A stretch of 64,000 bases of DNA from Commensalibacter communis. GTDB lineage: Bacteria > Pseudomonadota > Alphaproteobacteria > Acetobacterales > Acetobacteraceae. Location of the stretch: positions 62,001-126,000 of the forward strand of contig NZ_CAMXCM010000003.1 of the NCBI RefSeq assembly GCF_947179015.1, read 5' to 3'. The position numbers and the translations under genes were made by a program. The notes below the pieces were generated by a model that was given only the letters and a program-made list of their open reading frames with translations, was not told the origin of the DNA and made no database searches. This document shows positions 33,516 through 42,079 of this stretch, one piece after another; positions within the stretch are counted from its first letter, which is position 1, and each line of letters begins with the position of its first letter.

Positions 33516-34868
33516 GTGAGTATTATCAAAGAAATTACAACGCATATTCGTTCTAGGAAATATTCTGCACAACAAGTTGTTTCTCATTACTTAGATATGA
33601 TCCGTCAGTGTGATCCACCGATGAATAGTGTTACCCGTCTTTTAAATGATCGCGCTTTGCAAGCAGCAGCAGAAGTGGATCACCTTATAGCGCAAGGGAA
33701 AGATCCAGGCGTATTGGCAGGTGTGCCTTTTGGTGTCAAAGATTTATTCGATCTTCAAGGTGAAGTAACAACAGCAGGATCGAAACTTTTATCAAAGAAT
33801 CAGCCAGCTAAACAAGATGCAGAAATTATTCGTAAGCTATGTGAGGCTGGGGCTATTCCTGTTGCAACATTAAACATGGATGAATTTGCTTATGGATTTG
33901 TAACGGATAATGCCCACCATGGAATGACTCACAACCCTCATGATTACTCTCGGTTTGCTGGGGGATCATCAGGAGGATCGGCCGCTTCTGTTGGTGGTGG
34001 ATTGCTTCCTTTTGCGTTGGGGTCGGATACGAATGGATCTATTCGTGTGCCAGCATCTTTATGTGGTGTATGGGGTATCAGACCAACTTATGGTTCTCTA
34101 TCTATGCAAGGTGTTTTTCCTTTTGCAGACAGTTTCGATACAATTGGACCTTTTTGCCAAACAATAGAAGATTTGAAATTAATATATGACGTGATAAGTG
34201 GTGATGAATATACATCCTCATCACCTGTAACACCATCAGAACTGCGTATTGCTCAGCTCGGTGGATGGTTCGAAAAAGATGTTGATGATGATATTTTACA
34301 AACTATCCAAGAGATTATGACTCTATTTGGAAAACAAAAGAAAATTGAACTACCAAATATTAAACAAGTGCGTACAGCTTCATATTTAATGACCGCTTCC
34401 GAAGGTGGAAAGTTACATTTGCCCTTTCTTAAAAAAAGCCCTATGGAATATGACCCAGCAACGAGAGATCGTTTGATGGCGGGTGCTTTATTACCCGTAT
34501 CATCATATTTAAAAGCAAAGGAAATACAATATTGGTTTCAACAATATATGGCACAAATTTTCAAAGAATATGATGTGTTAATTGCACCAGCAGTGGGGTC
34601 TGTTGCGCCTGAAATTGATAATCCTGTTGTATTTGTGGATGGAAAACCGCAATCTGCACGGGTGCATCTTGGGATTTACACGCAACCACTCAGTATGAGC
34701 CAATGTCCAGTCTTATCGGTGCCTATTTATCGGAAAAATAAGCTGCCTATTGGATTACAATTGATCGCAAAGCCCCACCATGAAGATCTATTATTTTCAA
34801 TAGGTGCAGTGCTAGAACAAAAGAATATTGCAAAGGCTTCTATTATTGAACGTAATCATATGAACTGA
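33516..34868 (+). CDS. AtzE/HpxY-like amidase (amidase signature family)
   Basis: A 450-residue amidase-signature enzyme. The Lys-cisSer-Ser triad is visible: Lys in VPFGVKDLF (near residue 75), the GGSSGGSAASV loop (near 149) and the nucleophile region GSDTNGSIRVPAS (near 170). The GTG at 33516 has AAGGA at 33503-33507, and upstream in-frame codons lie inside the small-subunit gene. With its DUF4089 partner just before it, this is AtzE/HpxY-type rather than a GatA, and no gatB or gatC is near. The next gene makes hydroxyisourate hydrolase, which suggests hydrolysis of an amide or ureide from purine breakdown. The actual substrate is not known. Confidence 0.82.
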   Translation: MSIIKEITTHIRSRKYSAQQVVSHYLDMIRQCDPPMNSVTRLLNDRALQAAAEVDHLIAQGKDPGVLAGVPFGVKDLFDLQGEVTTAGSKLLSKNQPAKQDAEIIRKLCEAGAIPVATLNMDEFAYGFVTDNAHHGMTHNPHDYSRFAGGSSGGSAASVGGGLLPFALGSDTNGSIRVPASLCGVWGIRPTYGSLSMQGVFPFADSFDTIGPFCQTIEDLKLIYDVISGDEYTSSSPVTPSELRIAQLGGWFEKDVDDDILQTIQEIMTLFGKQKKIELPNIKQVRTASYLMTASEGGKLHLPFLKKSPMEYDPATRDRLMAGALLPVSSYLKAKEIQYWFQQYMAQIFKEYDVLIAPAVGSVAPEIDNPVVFVDGKPQSARVHLGIYTQPLSMSQCPVLSVPIYRKNKLPIGLQLIAKPHHEDLLFSIGAVLEQKNIAKASIIERNHMN

Positions 34869-34913
34869 TTTATATTATTGTAATGTTAATGATGTGTTTA
34901 GAGGAAAAAGAAA

Positions 34914-35366
34914 ATGGAAATTAAACGACGCCACTTGCTGGGGGGTATAGGAGGATCTTTGATTGTTTCTCATGCACATGCAGCAGAACCTGTGATAGAG
35001 GAGAAAAAAATGAATAATAATATCACTTTGTCCACGCATATTTTAGATATGGTTTCAGGTAAACCAGCTCCTGATGTCAAAGTTATTTTATATAAAGACA
35101 CCATTAATCTTTTTGAGGGTCATACTAATATAGATGGGCGTTGCATTGTTATATCTCAAAATCAGAAAATACTTTTGCCAGGTTATTATCAGCTTGCATT
35201 TCATGTTGCAGATTATTTTAAAAGGCAACAATATGTTGTAACTGATCCTCCTTTTTTGAATATTGTCAGAATAGATTTCGGTATTGCTAAAAATCCCGTT
35301 TCTGACCATTATCATGTACCCTTGTTGTTGTCTCCATATGGGTTTTCAACGTATAAAGGAAGCTAA
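34914..35366 (+). CDS. exported 5-hydroxyisourate hydrolase (transthyretin-related)
   Basis: A 150-residue protein. Residues 1-23 are a Tat-type signal (KRRHLLGG, then a hydrophobic stretch ending AHAAEP). The mature part starts LSTHILDMVSGKPAPDVKV, the standard HIUase opening with its His. It continues with TNIDGRC, the stretch YYQLAFHVADYF (His), HYHVPLLLSPYGFSTYKGS and the closing tetrapeptide YKGS, where most have YRGS. These His/Arg/Ser sites hydrolyse the product of uricase. A signal-less start at 35009 is possible, but the ribosome site GAGGAAAAAG before 34914 favours the exported form, as for the E. coli periplasmic enzyme. No uricase or OHCU decarboxylase lies in this window. Confidence 0.9.
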   Translation: MEIKRRHLLGGIGGSLIVSHAHAAEPVIEEKKMNNNITLSTHILDMVSGKPAPDVKVILYKDTINLFEGHTNIDGRCIVISQNQKILLPGYYQLAFHVADYFKRQQYVVTDPPFLNIVRIDFGIAKNPVSDHYHVPLLLSPYGFSTYKGS

Positions 35367-35490
35367 TTGAGTCCTATAAGAGTGTAAAATTCAACATTGA
35401 AGAGGCCAGGATTCTTTATTGCGAATCTAAGTTATTTATATTTATTTTTTACTTATGAAAATTAATTATCAAATTTTTATATAACGTCTT

Positions 35491-35516
35491 AACCCCTCTG
35501 TTTAGAGGGGTTTTTT
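35491..35516 (+). terminator. rho-independent terminator
   Basis: AACCCCTCT (35491-35499) pairs with AGAGGGGTT (35504-35512) over GTTT and runs into six T. It is strong and G/C-rich for this genome. Confidence 0.92.
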
Positions 35517-35615
35517 ATTGCTTAAAAGAGGTGGCTACAAGTCCTTCTCAATCACAATGGTGTTATTGTTCTAATATTTCATTGACCAATTTCCATAAAA
35601 ACGATCATATCTATC

Positions 35616-35652
35616 TATGAATATATTATCATATAGTGAATAAATATTCATA
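35616..35652. promoter_or_regulatory. possible operator of the polyol operon
   Basis: TATGAATA (35616-35623) and its reverse complement TATTCATA (35645-35652) form an inverted repeat. Inside the right half, TGAATA-AA-TATTCA (35637-35650) is a tighter palindrome. It lies 33-70 bases before the first transketolase gene, just past a TTGACC-like -35. SorC-type regulators bind such dyads; binding here is inference. Confidence 0.35.
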
Positions 35653-35684
35653 ACTGAAATCGGTTTGTTATTGGGGTTTGTTTG

Positions 35685-36533
35685 ATGACCAGAATTCAAG
35701 AAGTTTTGCAAAAAGATGATCCAGAGCGTATTGCAAAATTAAGTCAAATTGCTTCTGAAATTCGTGTTGATATTGTCAATACAATTGCTGCAGCAAAAAT
35801 GGGACATATCGGCGGCGATTTTTCTGTCACGGATATTTTAGTTTCCTTATTTTTCGGTGTGATGAACTATAGATCTCAAGACCCAAATTGGGCGGAGAGA
35901 GATCGATTTATTTTGTCAAAAGGACATTGTTCAGCTGCATTATATTCCGTGATGGCTAAAGCAGGCTATTTCAAACATGAACAACTTGGCGAATTTATGA
36001 AGCCTTTATCTTTTTTAGGGGGGCATCCAAATCGTCGTAAACTTGCAGGAATAGAAGCAAATACAGGTCCGTTGGGACATGGTTTACCCATTGGGGTTGG
36101 TTGTGCAGTTGGGGCTTCTTTGGCTAAAAAATCATATCGAACCTTTGTTGCTTTAGGGGATGGCGAATTACAAGAAGGGTCAAATTGGGAAGCAGCAATG
36201 TTTGCGGGTCATCGTAAATTAGGAAATTTGATGGCGATTGTAGATCGCAATAGACTGCAACAAGGCGCTGGCACAGAAGAAACAAACTCGTTGGATCCAT
36301 TGGCAGATAAATGGCGTGCTTTTGGTTGGGATACATATGAGCTGGATGGGCATAATTTTGCGGAATTATTAAACGTGATGGAGGCTCCAGACACAGGAAA
36401 GCCAAAAGTTATTATTGCGAATACAATTAAAGGCAAAGGTGTTTCCTTTATTGAAAATAGAGTGGAATGGCACCACAAGGTTCCTTCAGCAGAGCAAAAT
36501 ATTCAAGCAATTAAGGAGTTAACACACTCATGA
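35685..36533 (+). CDS. split transketolase, N-terminal (TPP-binding) subunit
   Basis: A 282-residue protein equal to the first third of transketolase. It shows AAKMGHIGGDFSVTDIL, RDRFILSKGHCSAALYSVMA, GHPNRRKLAGIEANTGPLGHGL and the thiamine diphosphate/Mg motif GDGELQEGSNWEAAMFAGH...VDRN. The partner gene overlaps its stop by four bases (ATGA), so the two are translated together and form one enzyme. Such split forms often serve special pathways rather than the pentose phosphate cycle. Here the kinase and dehydrogenase genes downstream suggest that it splits or transfers two carbons from a polyol-derived keto-sugar phosphate. The ATG at 35685 is preferred over a TTG one codon before. Confidence 0.92.
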   Translation: MTRIQEVLQKDDPERIAKLSQIASEIRVDIVNTIAAAKMGHIGGDFSVTDILVSLFFGVMNYRSQDPNWAERDRFILSKGHCSAALYSVMAKAGYFKHEQLGEFMKPLSFLGGHPNRRKLAGIEANTGPLGHGLPIGVGCAVGASLAKKSYRTFVALGDGELQEGSNWEAAMFAGHRKLGNLMAIVDRNRLQQGAGTEETNSLDPLADKWRAFGWDTYELDGHNFAELLNVMEAPDTGKPKVIIANTIKGKGVSFIENRVEWHHKVPSAEQNIQAIKELTHS

Positions 36534-37474
36534 CATCTTTATCTCAACAAGAAACATTTGATTGCCGTCAAATATTTGCACAAACATTAACAGAGCTGGC
36601 ACGTCAGGATGAGCGCATTGTTATTGTTTGTAATGACTCTGTTGGCTCTTCAAACTTAAATGAGTTTAAAAAAGAATTTCCTGATCGTTTGGTGAATGTT
36701 GGTATTGCCGAACAAAATATGATTGGCGTTGCTGCTGGCTTGGCGAATAGCGGATTTATTCCGTTTGTTAGTTGTGCGGGTCCTTTTTTAAGTGGTCGTG
36801 CATTAGAACAAGTCAAGGCTGATGTAGCCTATAATATGTATCCTATTATTTTATGCGCACAAAGCCCAGGGATGTCTTATGGCGAATTGGGACCAACCCA
36901 TCATTCTATTGAAGATTTTTCGTGGATCAGAGCATTAACAGATATTACTCTGTTAAGTCCAGCAGACCCAAAGCAAACGAAGGATGCTATTCATTGGGCA
37001 GTTCAAGCGAATAAGCCTGTATATATGCGTATTAATCGCTTTAAAATCCCTAAAACAACGCCAGAGACAGCTTCGTTCGAAGTTGGTAAAGCATTGTTGT
37101 TGAAAGAAGGGAAAGATGTCACATTAATCACGACGGGTATTTTAGTCCCTAGAGCCTTAGAAGCAGCAGCTATTTTGGAAAAAGATGGTATTTCAGCTAG
37201 AGTCCTAAATATGCATACGCTTAATCCTATTGATAAAGAAGCAATTATTGCAGCAGCTTCTGAAACACGTGGAATCGTTACGATGGAAGAGGCGATTACA
37301 ACAGGTGGTTTGGGAGCGGCGATTTCCGAAGTTGTTGTTGAAAATCATCCTACTAAAATGCGGATTTTAGGGGTTTCTCATTTTGCACCAACAGGGTCAG
37401 CTTCGTTTTTGTTAGACCATTTTGGATTAAATGTGGAAAATATTGTGAAGTCTGCTTCTGAATTAGTGGGGTAA
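36530..37474 (+). CDS. split transketolase, C-terminal subunit
   Basis: A 314-residue protein with the pyrimidine-binding and C-terminal domains of transketolase. It has FAQTLTELARQDERIVIVCNDS, the catalytic Glu region RLVNVGIAEQNMIGVAAGLA, ALEQVKADVAYNMYPIILCAQ, GPTHHSIEDFSWIR (His pair) and the late TMEEAITTGGLGAAISEVV. It overlaps the N-terminal subunit by four bases and is followed one base later by the kinase gene, so all three are tightly coupled. Similar split enzymes include apulose-4-phosphate transketolase (AptAB) and sulfosugar transketolase (SqwGH), so the donor sugar should not be assumed. Confidence 0.92.
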   Translation: MTSLSQQETFDCRQIFAQTLTELARQDERIVIVCNDSVGSSNLNEFKKEFPDRLVNVGIAEQNMIGVAAGLANSGFIPFVSCAGPFLSGRALEQVKADVAYNMYPIILCAQSPGMSYGELGPTHHSIEDFSWIRALTDITLLSPADPKQTKDAIHWAVQANKPVYMRINRFKIPKTTPETASFEVGKALLLKEGKDVTLITTGILVPRALEAAAILEKDGISARVLNMHTLNPIDKEAIIAAASETRGIVTMEEAITTGGLGAAISEVVVENHPTKMRILGVSHFAPTGSASFLLDHFGLNVENIVKSASELVG

Positions 37475-37475
37475 T

Positions 37476-38957
37476 ATGATGGGCGATCCTTTAGTTCTGG
37501 CCATCGATCAAGGTAGCAGTTCAACCAAATGTGTTATTGTTGATTATAAAGGCACAATTATTGCTTGTGACAAGGTGGAAATTGGTGAAACGCATCCTTA
37601 TCCAGGTCATGTAGAACAAGATGCTGAGGAGATATGGAATAGTGTTGGATTAGCTGTATCAAAAACATTAAAACAGCTACAATCGCCTTATCATGCTTCC
37701 GATGTTATTGTTGCGGGGATTAGTACGCAACGTGAATCTTTTCTTTTATGGGATCGCCAAACAGGAACCCCTTTGCATCCGTTGATTTCTTGGCAAGATC
37801 AACGTCAAGTGGATTTACCCTCAGAATGCTTTGATGAAAGCGTGCAGAAAAAAGTTAAACAATTAACAGGGTTACCATTAGATCCAATGTTTTCTGCCTC
37901 CAAAGCAAAATGGCTATTGGATCAATATGATAAAGATCGCCAACGTTCGTTAAAAGGAGAGCTCTGTCTTGGTACGATTGATTCATGGTTGCTCTTTAAA
38001 ATCTATGGTGAGCATTTAATTGAAGCAGGCAATGCATCGAGAACTCAATTAATGAATGTGCATCAGGTTGATTGGGACGACGATTTATTATCTTTGTTTC
38101 ATGTACCAAAAGCATGTTTGCCTAATATTATTCCATCAAATGGACCTTTTCCAAAAGTGATTAAAAATTCTTTGGGTCCTTTGACTATTCCTGTTGGGGC
38201 AGTGATGGGTGACAGTCATTCAGCATTATTTGGTCATCAGGCGTTTCATATAGGGCAGGTCAAAGCAACTTATGGAACAGGATCTTCGATTATGGGCTTG
38301 ATCCGTAAAGAAGATGAACTGCATTCTGGTTTATGTTTAACCATTGGGTGGATGTTTGGGGATAAGGTTGCTTATGCCGCAGAAGGAAATATTCGCTCAT
38401 TAGGTGCAACACTTCGGTGGATGGCCAGTATTTTAAATATAAGTGTTACTGAATTGGTAGAGTTAGGAATGGCTGGTCAGAGTGATTCCGTTGCTTTGGT
38501 TCCTGGTTTTGGTGGCTTGGGTGCGCCATGGTGGGATGAAAAAGCAGTTGGGTTAATGACTAATTTAACTTTGGGAACCACACGACAAACGATAGCCAGT
38601 GCTACGATTGAAAGTGTTGTCTATCAAGTTGCGGATGTTGTGAATGCTATACGTCGTAATGTTGGCGAAATACATCAACTTTTTGTTGATGGTGGTCCCA
38701 CCAGTCATGATGGATTAATGAAATTGCAAGCAAAGATATTGGGCTGTTCAGTTTTTAGAGCTGAAAGACCAGAATTGTCAGCTTTGGGTGTTGCGTATAT
38801 GGCAGGGCTTAGCAAAGAAATATGGACACAGTCAGGTTTAGATAAATTAAACAAAGCGTATAATTTATTCGAGCCTGTTTCAAAACAAGATGAACAAGAT
38901 ATTGGTTTTCAAAATTGGCATGAGGCGGTGAATCAATCACGCCGTGCATATGCTTAA
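37476..38957 (+). CDS. FGGY-family carbohydrate kinase
   Basis: A 493-residue sugar kinase. The N-terminal ATPase loop LAIDQGSSSTKCVIVD, the middle GTGSSIMGL and the C-terminal GLGAPWWDEKAVGLM, VYQVADVVNAI and FVDGGPTSHDGLMKLQAKIL are typical of FGGY enzymes. WQDQRQ and GISTQRESFLLWDRQTG are closer to the glycerol kinase branch than to xylulokinase. It starts at the stop of the transketolase pair and lies before two dehydrogenases, so it probably phosphorylates the ketose that one of them makes. The substrate (a pentulose, tetrulose or triose) cannot be read. ATG at 37476 or 37479; the difference is one residue. Confidence 0.88.
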   Translation: MMGDPLVLAIDQGSSSTKCVIVDYKGTIIACDKVEIGETHPYPGHVEQDAEEIWNSVGLAVSKTLKQLQSPYHASDVIVAGISTQRESFLLWDRQTGTPLHPLISWQDQRQVDLPSECFDESVQKKVKQLTGLPLDPMFSASKAKWLLDQYDKDRQRSLKGELCLGTIDSWLLFKIYGEHLIEAGNASRTQLMNVHQVDWDDDLLSLFHVPKACLPNIIPSNGPFPKVIKNSLGPLTIPVGAVMGDSHSALFGHQAFHIGQVKATYGTGSSIMGLIRKEDELHSGLCLTIGWMFGDKVAYAAEGNIRSLGATLRWMASILNISVTELVELGMAGQSDSVALVPGFGGLGAPWWDEKAVGLMTNLTLGTTRQTIASATIESVVYQVADVVNAIRRNVGEIHQLFVDGGPTSHDGLMKLQAKILGCSVFRAERPELSALGVAYMAGLSKEIWTQSGLDKLNKAYNLFEPVSKQDEQDIGFQNWHEAVNQSRRAYA

Positions 38958-39001
38958 CAATGAAGAAACTATTTTGTTTAATGTGATAAAGGAATTTTAA
39001 A

Positions 39002-39766
39002 ATGGAACTTTTTTCTCTTTTTGGTCAAAATGCTTTTGTAACGGGTGCAGGCAGTGGGATTGGACAGAAGATTGCTCTTTATCTTGCCAAGGCAGGGGTA
39101 AATGTTGGGTGTTTTGATTTGCCAAATAGTGCAGGGTTGGCGGATACAGCAGAGCAAGTAAAAAAACTTGGGCGTCAATCGATTATATTAACTGGTGATG
39201 TTACCAAGCCTGATGATCTGGAAAAATCAGTCAATCAGGTTGAAACTGAATTGGGCAATTTATCGCTTGCGGTGAATTGTGCAGGTATTGCCAACGCCAA
39301 CCCAGCAGAAGAAATGTCAATAGAACAATGGCAAAGACTATATGATATTAATGTTAAGGGTTTATTCTTGTCATGCCAAGCTGAAGCAAGATTAATGTTA
39401 AAACATGGTCGTGGTTCTATTGTTAATATTGCCTCTATGTCAGGTGTTATTGTTAATCGTGGCTTAATGCAAGCGCACTATAATTCTGCGAAAGCAGCCG
39501 TTATTCATATGACAAAAAGCATGGCAGTAGAGTGGGCAGAACGTGGGGTTCGTGTGAATGCAATTAGTCCAGGCTATACCGCAACACCGATGAATACTCG
39601 ACCAGAAATGGTCGATCAAATGAAGCAATTTGCTTCGGAAACCCCAATGCAACGCATTGCAGAACCCGATGAAATGGCAGGACCAGCTATTTTCTTATTA
39701 TCAGAAGCAGCATCTTTTTGTACGGGTGTTAATTTGCTGGTTGATGGCGGTTTTTGCTGTTGGTAA
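39002..39766 (+). CDS. SDR-family polyol/sugar dehydrogenase
   Basis: A 254-residue classical SDR. TGAGSGIGQKIA (cofactor loop), CFDLPNS (an acid after strand 2 suits NAD), the region VNCAGIANAN, the catalytic Ser in NIASMSGVIVN, YNSAKAAVIHMTK (Tyr-x3-Lys) and SPGYTATPMN are visible. LVDGGFCCW closes it. It sits 44 bases after the kinase gene with AAAGGA before the ATG and belongs to the same operon. It probably oxidises a polyol to a ketose. Two SDRs in the cluster point to two oxidations or two substrates. Confidence 0.88.
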   Translation: MELFSLFGQNAFVTGAGSGIGQKIALYLAKAGVNVGCFDLPNSAGLADTAEQVKKLGRQSIILTGDVTKPDDLEKSVNQVETELGNLSLAVNCAGIANANPAEEMSIEQWQRLYDINVKGLFLSCQAEARLMLKHGRGSIVNIASMSGVIVNRGLMQAHYNSAKAAVIHMTKSMAVEWAERGVRVNAISPGYTATPMNTRPEMVDQMKQFASETPMQRIAEPDEMAGPAIFLLSEAASFCTGVNLLVDGGFCCW

Positions 39767-39797
39767 GCATTTTCTAAATTAAAAAACCATAACGATC

Positions 39798-39842
39798 AAT
39801 AAAGCTGTTTTTATACTAAATGAATAAATAGACAGCTTTATT
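39798..39842 (+). terminator. hairpin between the SDR and permease genes
   Basis: AATAAAGCTGT (39798-39808) and ACAGCTTTATT (39832-39842) pair perfectly, and TTTAT/ATAAA extends the stem inside. There is no real T run after it, so it may be a weak terminator or an RNA-processing hairpin that lowers permease expression. A second dyad, CAAGAATA (39853-39860) with TATTCTTG (39879-39886), follows. Confidence 0.55.
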
Positions 39843-39964
39843 CAAAAGGGGACAAGAATATGTGTTTTAAAGCAAAACTATTCTTGAAAGGGAAGCTGTG
39901 CCTTCTTTTTAAAATAAAATCTACAAATTTTCTGCAATTTTATACGATGAGTAGGGGATAATTT

Positions 39965-41224
39965 ATGTGGAGTAATTTCGTAGAAAAAGTATTCATCTCG
40001 CCTAAATTAATGTTGGGTTATATCGGGGTGATGATTTTTATGGCTGGTGAGGGCTTGGAACAAGGCTGGTTATCACCTTATTTAATAGAACACAGTCTTA
40101 GTGTAGAAAAATCGGCATTATTATTTAGTGTATATGGGCTCAGTGCTTCTGTTTCAGCTTTTTTCTCTGGTGTGTTGACAGAAATATATGGTGTCCGTCG
40201 GGTGATGTCCACTGGGCTGATTATGTTCTGTATTGGTACATTTTTCTTTTTAACATTTGGTATTTCAAGCCATAATTTTTGGATTATGTTGCCGTCTTAT
40301 GCGTTAAGAGGGCTCAGCTATCCTTTATTTGCTTATGGTTTTTTGGTTTATATAACCTATGAAGCCCCTGTAAACAGATTATCAACAGCTGGAGGGATTT
40401 TTTGGTCTTGTTATGCTTGTGGGTTAAGTGTTCTTGGGGTGATGTATTCTAGTTTTGCATTGAAATTTGTAGCACCCATTCATGTGTTATGGAGCGCACT
40501 TTTCTTTGTTTGTCTTGGGGGTGTCATTGCTTTATGGGTTGATAAAGAGGCTATTCAATCTACTAAAAAAATAGAGACTGAAGAAAAATCTTCTCTATTA
40601 TATTTACTCAAAGGGATCACGATTATTTATGAAGTTCCAAAACTTGGGCTTTGTGGGTTTGTAAGAATAGTGAATACGCTGGCTTGTTATGGTTTTCCTG
40701 TATTTTTACCTTTAGTGATGCAAAATTTAGGATTTACAATCAGTCAATGGCTGCAAATGTTAGCATTTTTATGGATCTCTAATATGATTGCTAATTATTT
40801 CTTTGGTCTGTTAGGCGATAAATGGGGATGGCGTAACACCGTGATGTGGGGTGGTTGTGTTGGATGTGCAATAACTACTCTCTTATTCTATTATGTTCCA
40901 ACATGGGGCGGGGGCTATATTTTAACGATGGCTGCTGCAGGGGCGTATGGCGCATGTCTTGCGGCCTATACACCAATTAATGCAATTATGCCTATGCTTG
41001 CACCAGAAAACAAAGGTGCAGCCATGTCTGTATTAACACTTGCTGCAGGTCTTAGTACATTCTTTGGGCCAGCTATTGTAGGATTGTTTATTAAATCAGT
41101 GGGTGCTGTGGGTGTGATTTGGGTTTATGCAGCTTTATATATCGCTGCTGCATTTGTGATGTCTTTTGTTCATATATCTAAATCTTACGCTCAGTTAAAT
41201 TTAAATAAAACAGCTAAAATCTAA
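39965..41224 (+). CDS. MFS polyol permease, RbtT/DalT/CsbX type
   Basis: A 419-residue protein with 12 predicted membrane helices. The start LMLGYIGVMIFMAGEGLEQGWLSPYL is close to the ribitol and D-arabinitol permeases RbtT and DalT (polyol permease branch of the major facilitator family). The loop 2-3 motif appears in the form GVLTEIYGVRRVM, with GLLGDKWGWRNTVMWGG in the second half. It should carry a sugar alcohol with protons across the inner membrane. It lies between the two SDR genes, after a hairpin. The ribosome site is GGGGA at 39955-39959. Specificity among C4-C6 polyols cannot be judged. Confidence 0.88.
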   Translation: MWSNFVEKVFISPKLMLGYIGVMIFMAGEGLEQGWLSPYLIEHSLSVEKSALLFSVYGLSASVSAFFSGVLTEIYGVRRVMSTGLIMFCIGTFFFLTFGISSHNFWIMLPSYALRGLSYPLFAYGFLVYITYEAPVNRLSTAGGIFWSCYACGLSVLGVMYSSFALKFVAPIHVLWSALFFVCLGGVIALWVDKEAIQSTKKIETEEKSSLLYLLKGITIIYEVPKLGLCGFVRIVNTLACYGFPVFLPLVMQNLGFTISQWLQMLAFLWISNMIANYFFGLLGDKWGWRNTVMWGGCVGCAITTLLFYYVPTWGGGYILTMAAAGAYGACLAAYTPINAIMPMLAPENKGAAMSVLTLAAGLSTFFGPAIVGLFIKSVGAVGVIWVYAALYIAAAFVMSFVHISKSYAQLNLNKTAKI

Positions 41225-41252
41225 AATCATACTATATCAAGGAAATAAAAAA

Positions 41253-42032
41253 ATGAGTTTAACAAATAAAGTAGCCGTTATCACAGGTGCAAGTCGTGGT
41301 ATTGGAGCAGCCATTGCAGAACGTTTGTCACAAGATGGTGCCAAAGTAGTTGTTGCTTCGAATGAGTCAAAAGTTAATGAAGTTGCAGAAAAGATAAATA
41401 AAAATGGTGGGCAAGCTGCTGCCTTTGAAATGGATGTGACTAATAAAAAAGACGTTATTCGTTTATATAATTTTGCCGAAGAACAATTCGCGCATGTCGA
41501 TATTTCTGTTCAAAATGCAGGGGTGATTACCATTGCTAGGGTTGAAGATTTAACCGAAGAAGAATGGAAAAAAGTGTTAGACGTTAATACGACGGGTGTA
41601 TTTTTGTGCTGTCAAGAAGCGATTGCCAGAATACGTAAACATGGTCAAGGGGGACGCATAATTAACACTGCTTCTGGTCAAGCACGCCAAGGGTTTATTT
41701 ATACACCCCATTATGCAGCCAGTAAGTTTGGAGTGATGGGAATTACCCAAAGTTTGGCACACGAAGTTGCAAAAGAGGGGATTACTGTCAACGCATTCTG
41801 TCCAGGGATTATTGAAACAGAGATGTGGGCATATAATGATGAGCATTGGGGGAAAATGCTAGGGGATTATAAACCAGGTGAATTAATGGCTGAATGGGTT
41901 TCCAAAATTCCGATGGGTCGTGCGGGAACAGGTGAAGATGTTGCGAATGTTATTTCATTCTTAGCAGGGCCAATGTCTGCTTATGTAACAGGACAAACCA
42001 TCAATATTGATGGTGGTATGTTTATGTCTTAA
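41253..42032 (+). CDS. SDR-family polyol dehydrogenase
   Basis: A 259-residue SDR of the acetoin reductase/D-arabinitol or sorbitol dehydrogenase type. It shows TGASRGIGAAIAERL, a conserved VQNAGVITIARVEDL, NTASGQARQG with the Ser, YAASKFGVMGITQSLA (Tyr-x3-Lys), NAFCPGIIETEMW and the end GQTINIDGGMFMS. The sub-group pattern CPGIIETEMW is common in meso-butanediol and polyol dehydrogenases. It lies 28 bases after the permease, with AAGGA, and is the last gene of the polyol operon. The substrate is inferred from context only. Confidence 0.88.
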   Translation: MSLTNKVAVITGASRGIGAAIAERLSQDGAKVVVASNESKVNEVAEKINKNGGQAAAFEMDVTNKKDVIRLYNFAEEQFAHVDISVQNAGVITIARVEDLTEEEWKKVLDVNTTGVFLCCQEAIARIRKHGQGGRIINTASGQARQGFIYTPHYAASKFGVMGITQSLAHEVAKEGITVNAFCPGIIETEMWAYNDEHWGKMLGDYKPGELMAEWVSKIPMGRAGTGEDVANVISFLAGPMSAYVTGQTINIDGGMFMS

Positions 42033-42079
42033 TAGGATATGATACACTGTTATTTTTATCTAATAGCAGTGTATATTGT

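Larger units (their letters stand above)
35367..35684. other. 318-base region: terminator and control region of polyol operon
   Basis: It holds the terminator of the hydroxyisourate hydrolase unit (35491-35516) and the control region of the polyol cluster, with a possible -35 TTGACC at 35582 and a palindromic site at 35616-35652. I see no gene. Confidence 0.6.

Noticed and set aside
33516-34868. GatA subunit of the glutamyl-tRNA amidotransferase
   Set aside because: The small DUF4089 gene just before it and the absence of gatB/gatC fit AtzE/HpxY instead.
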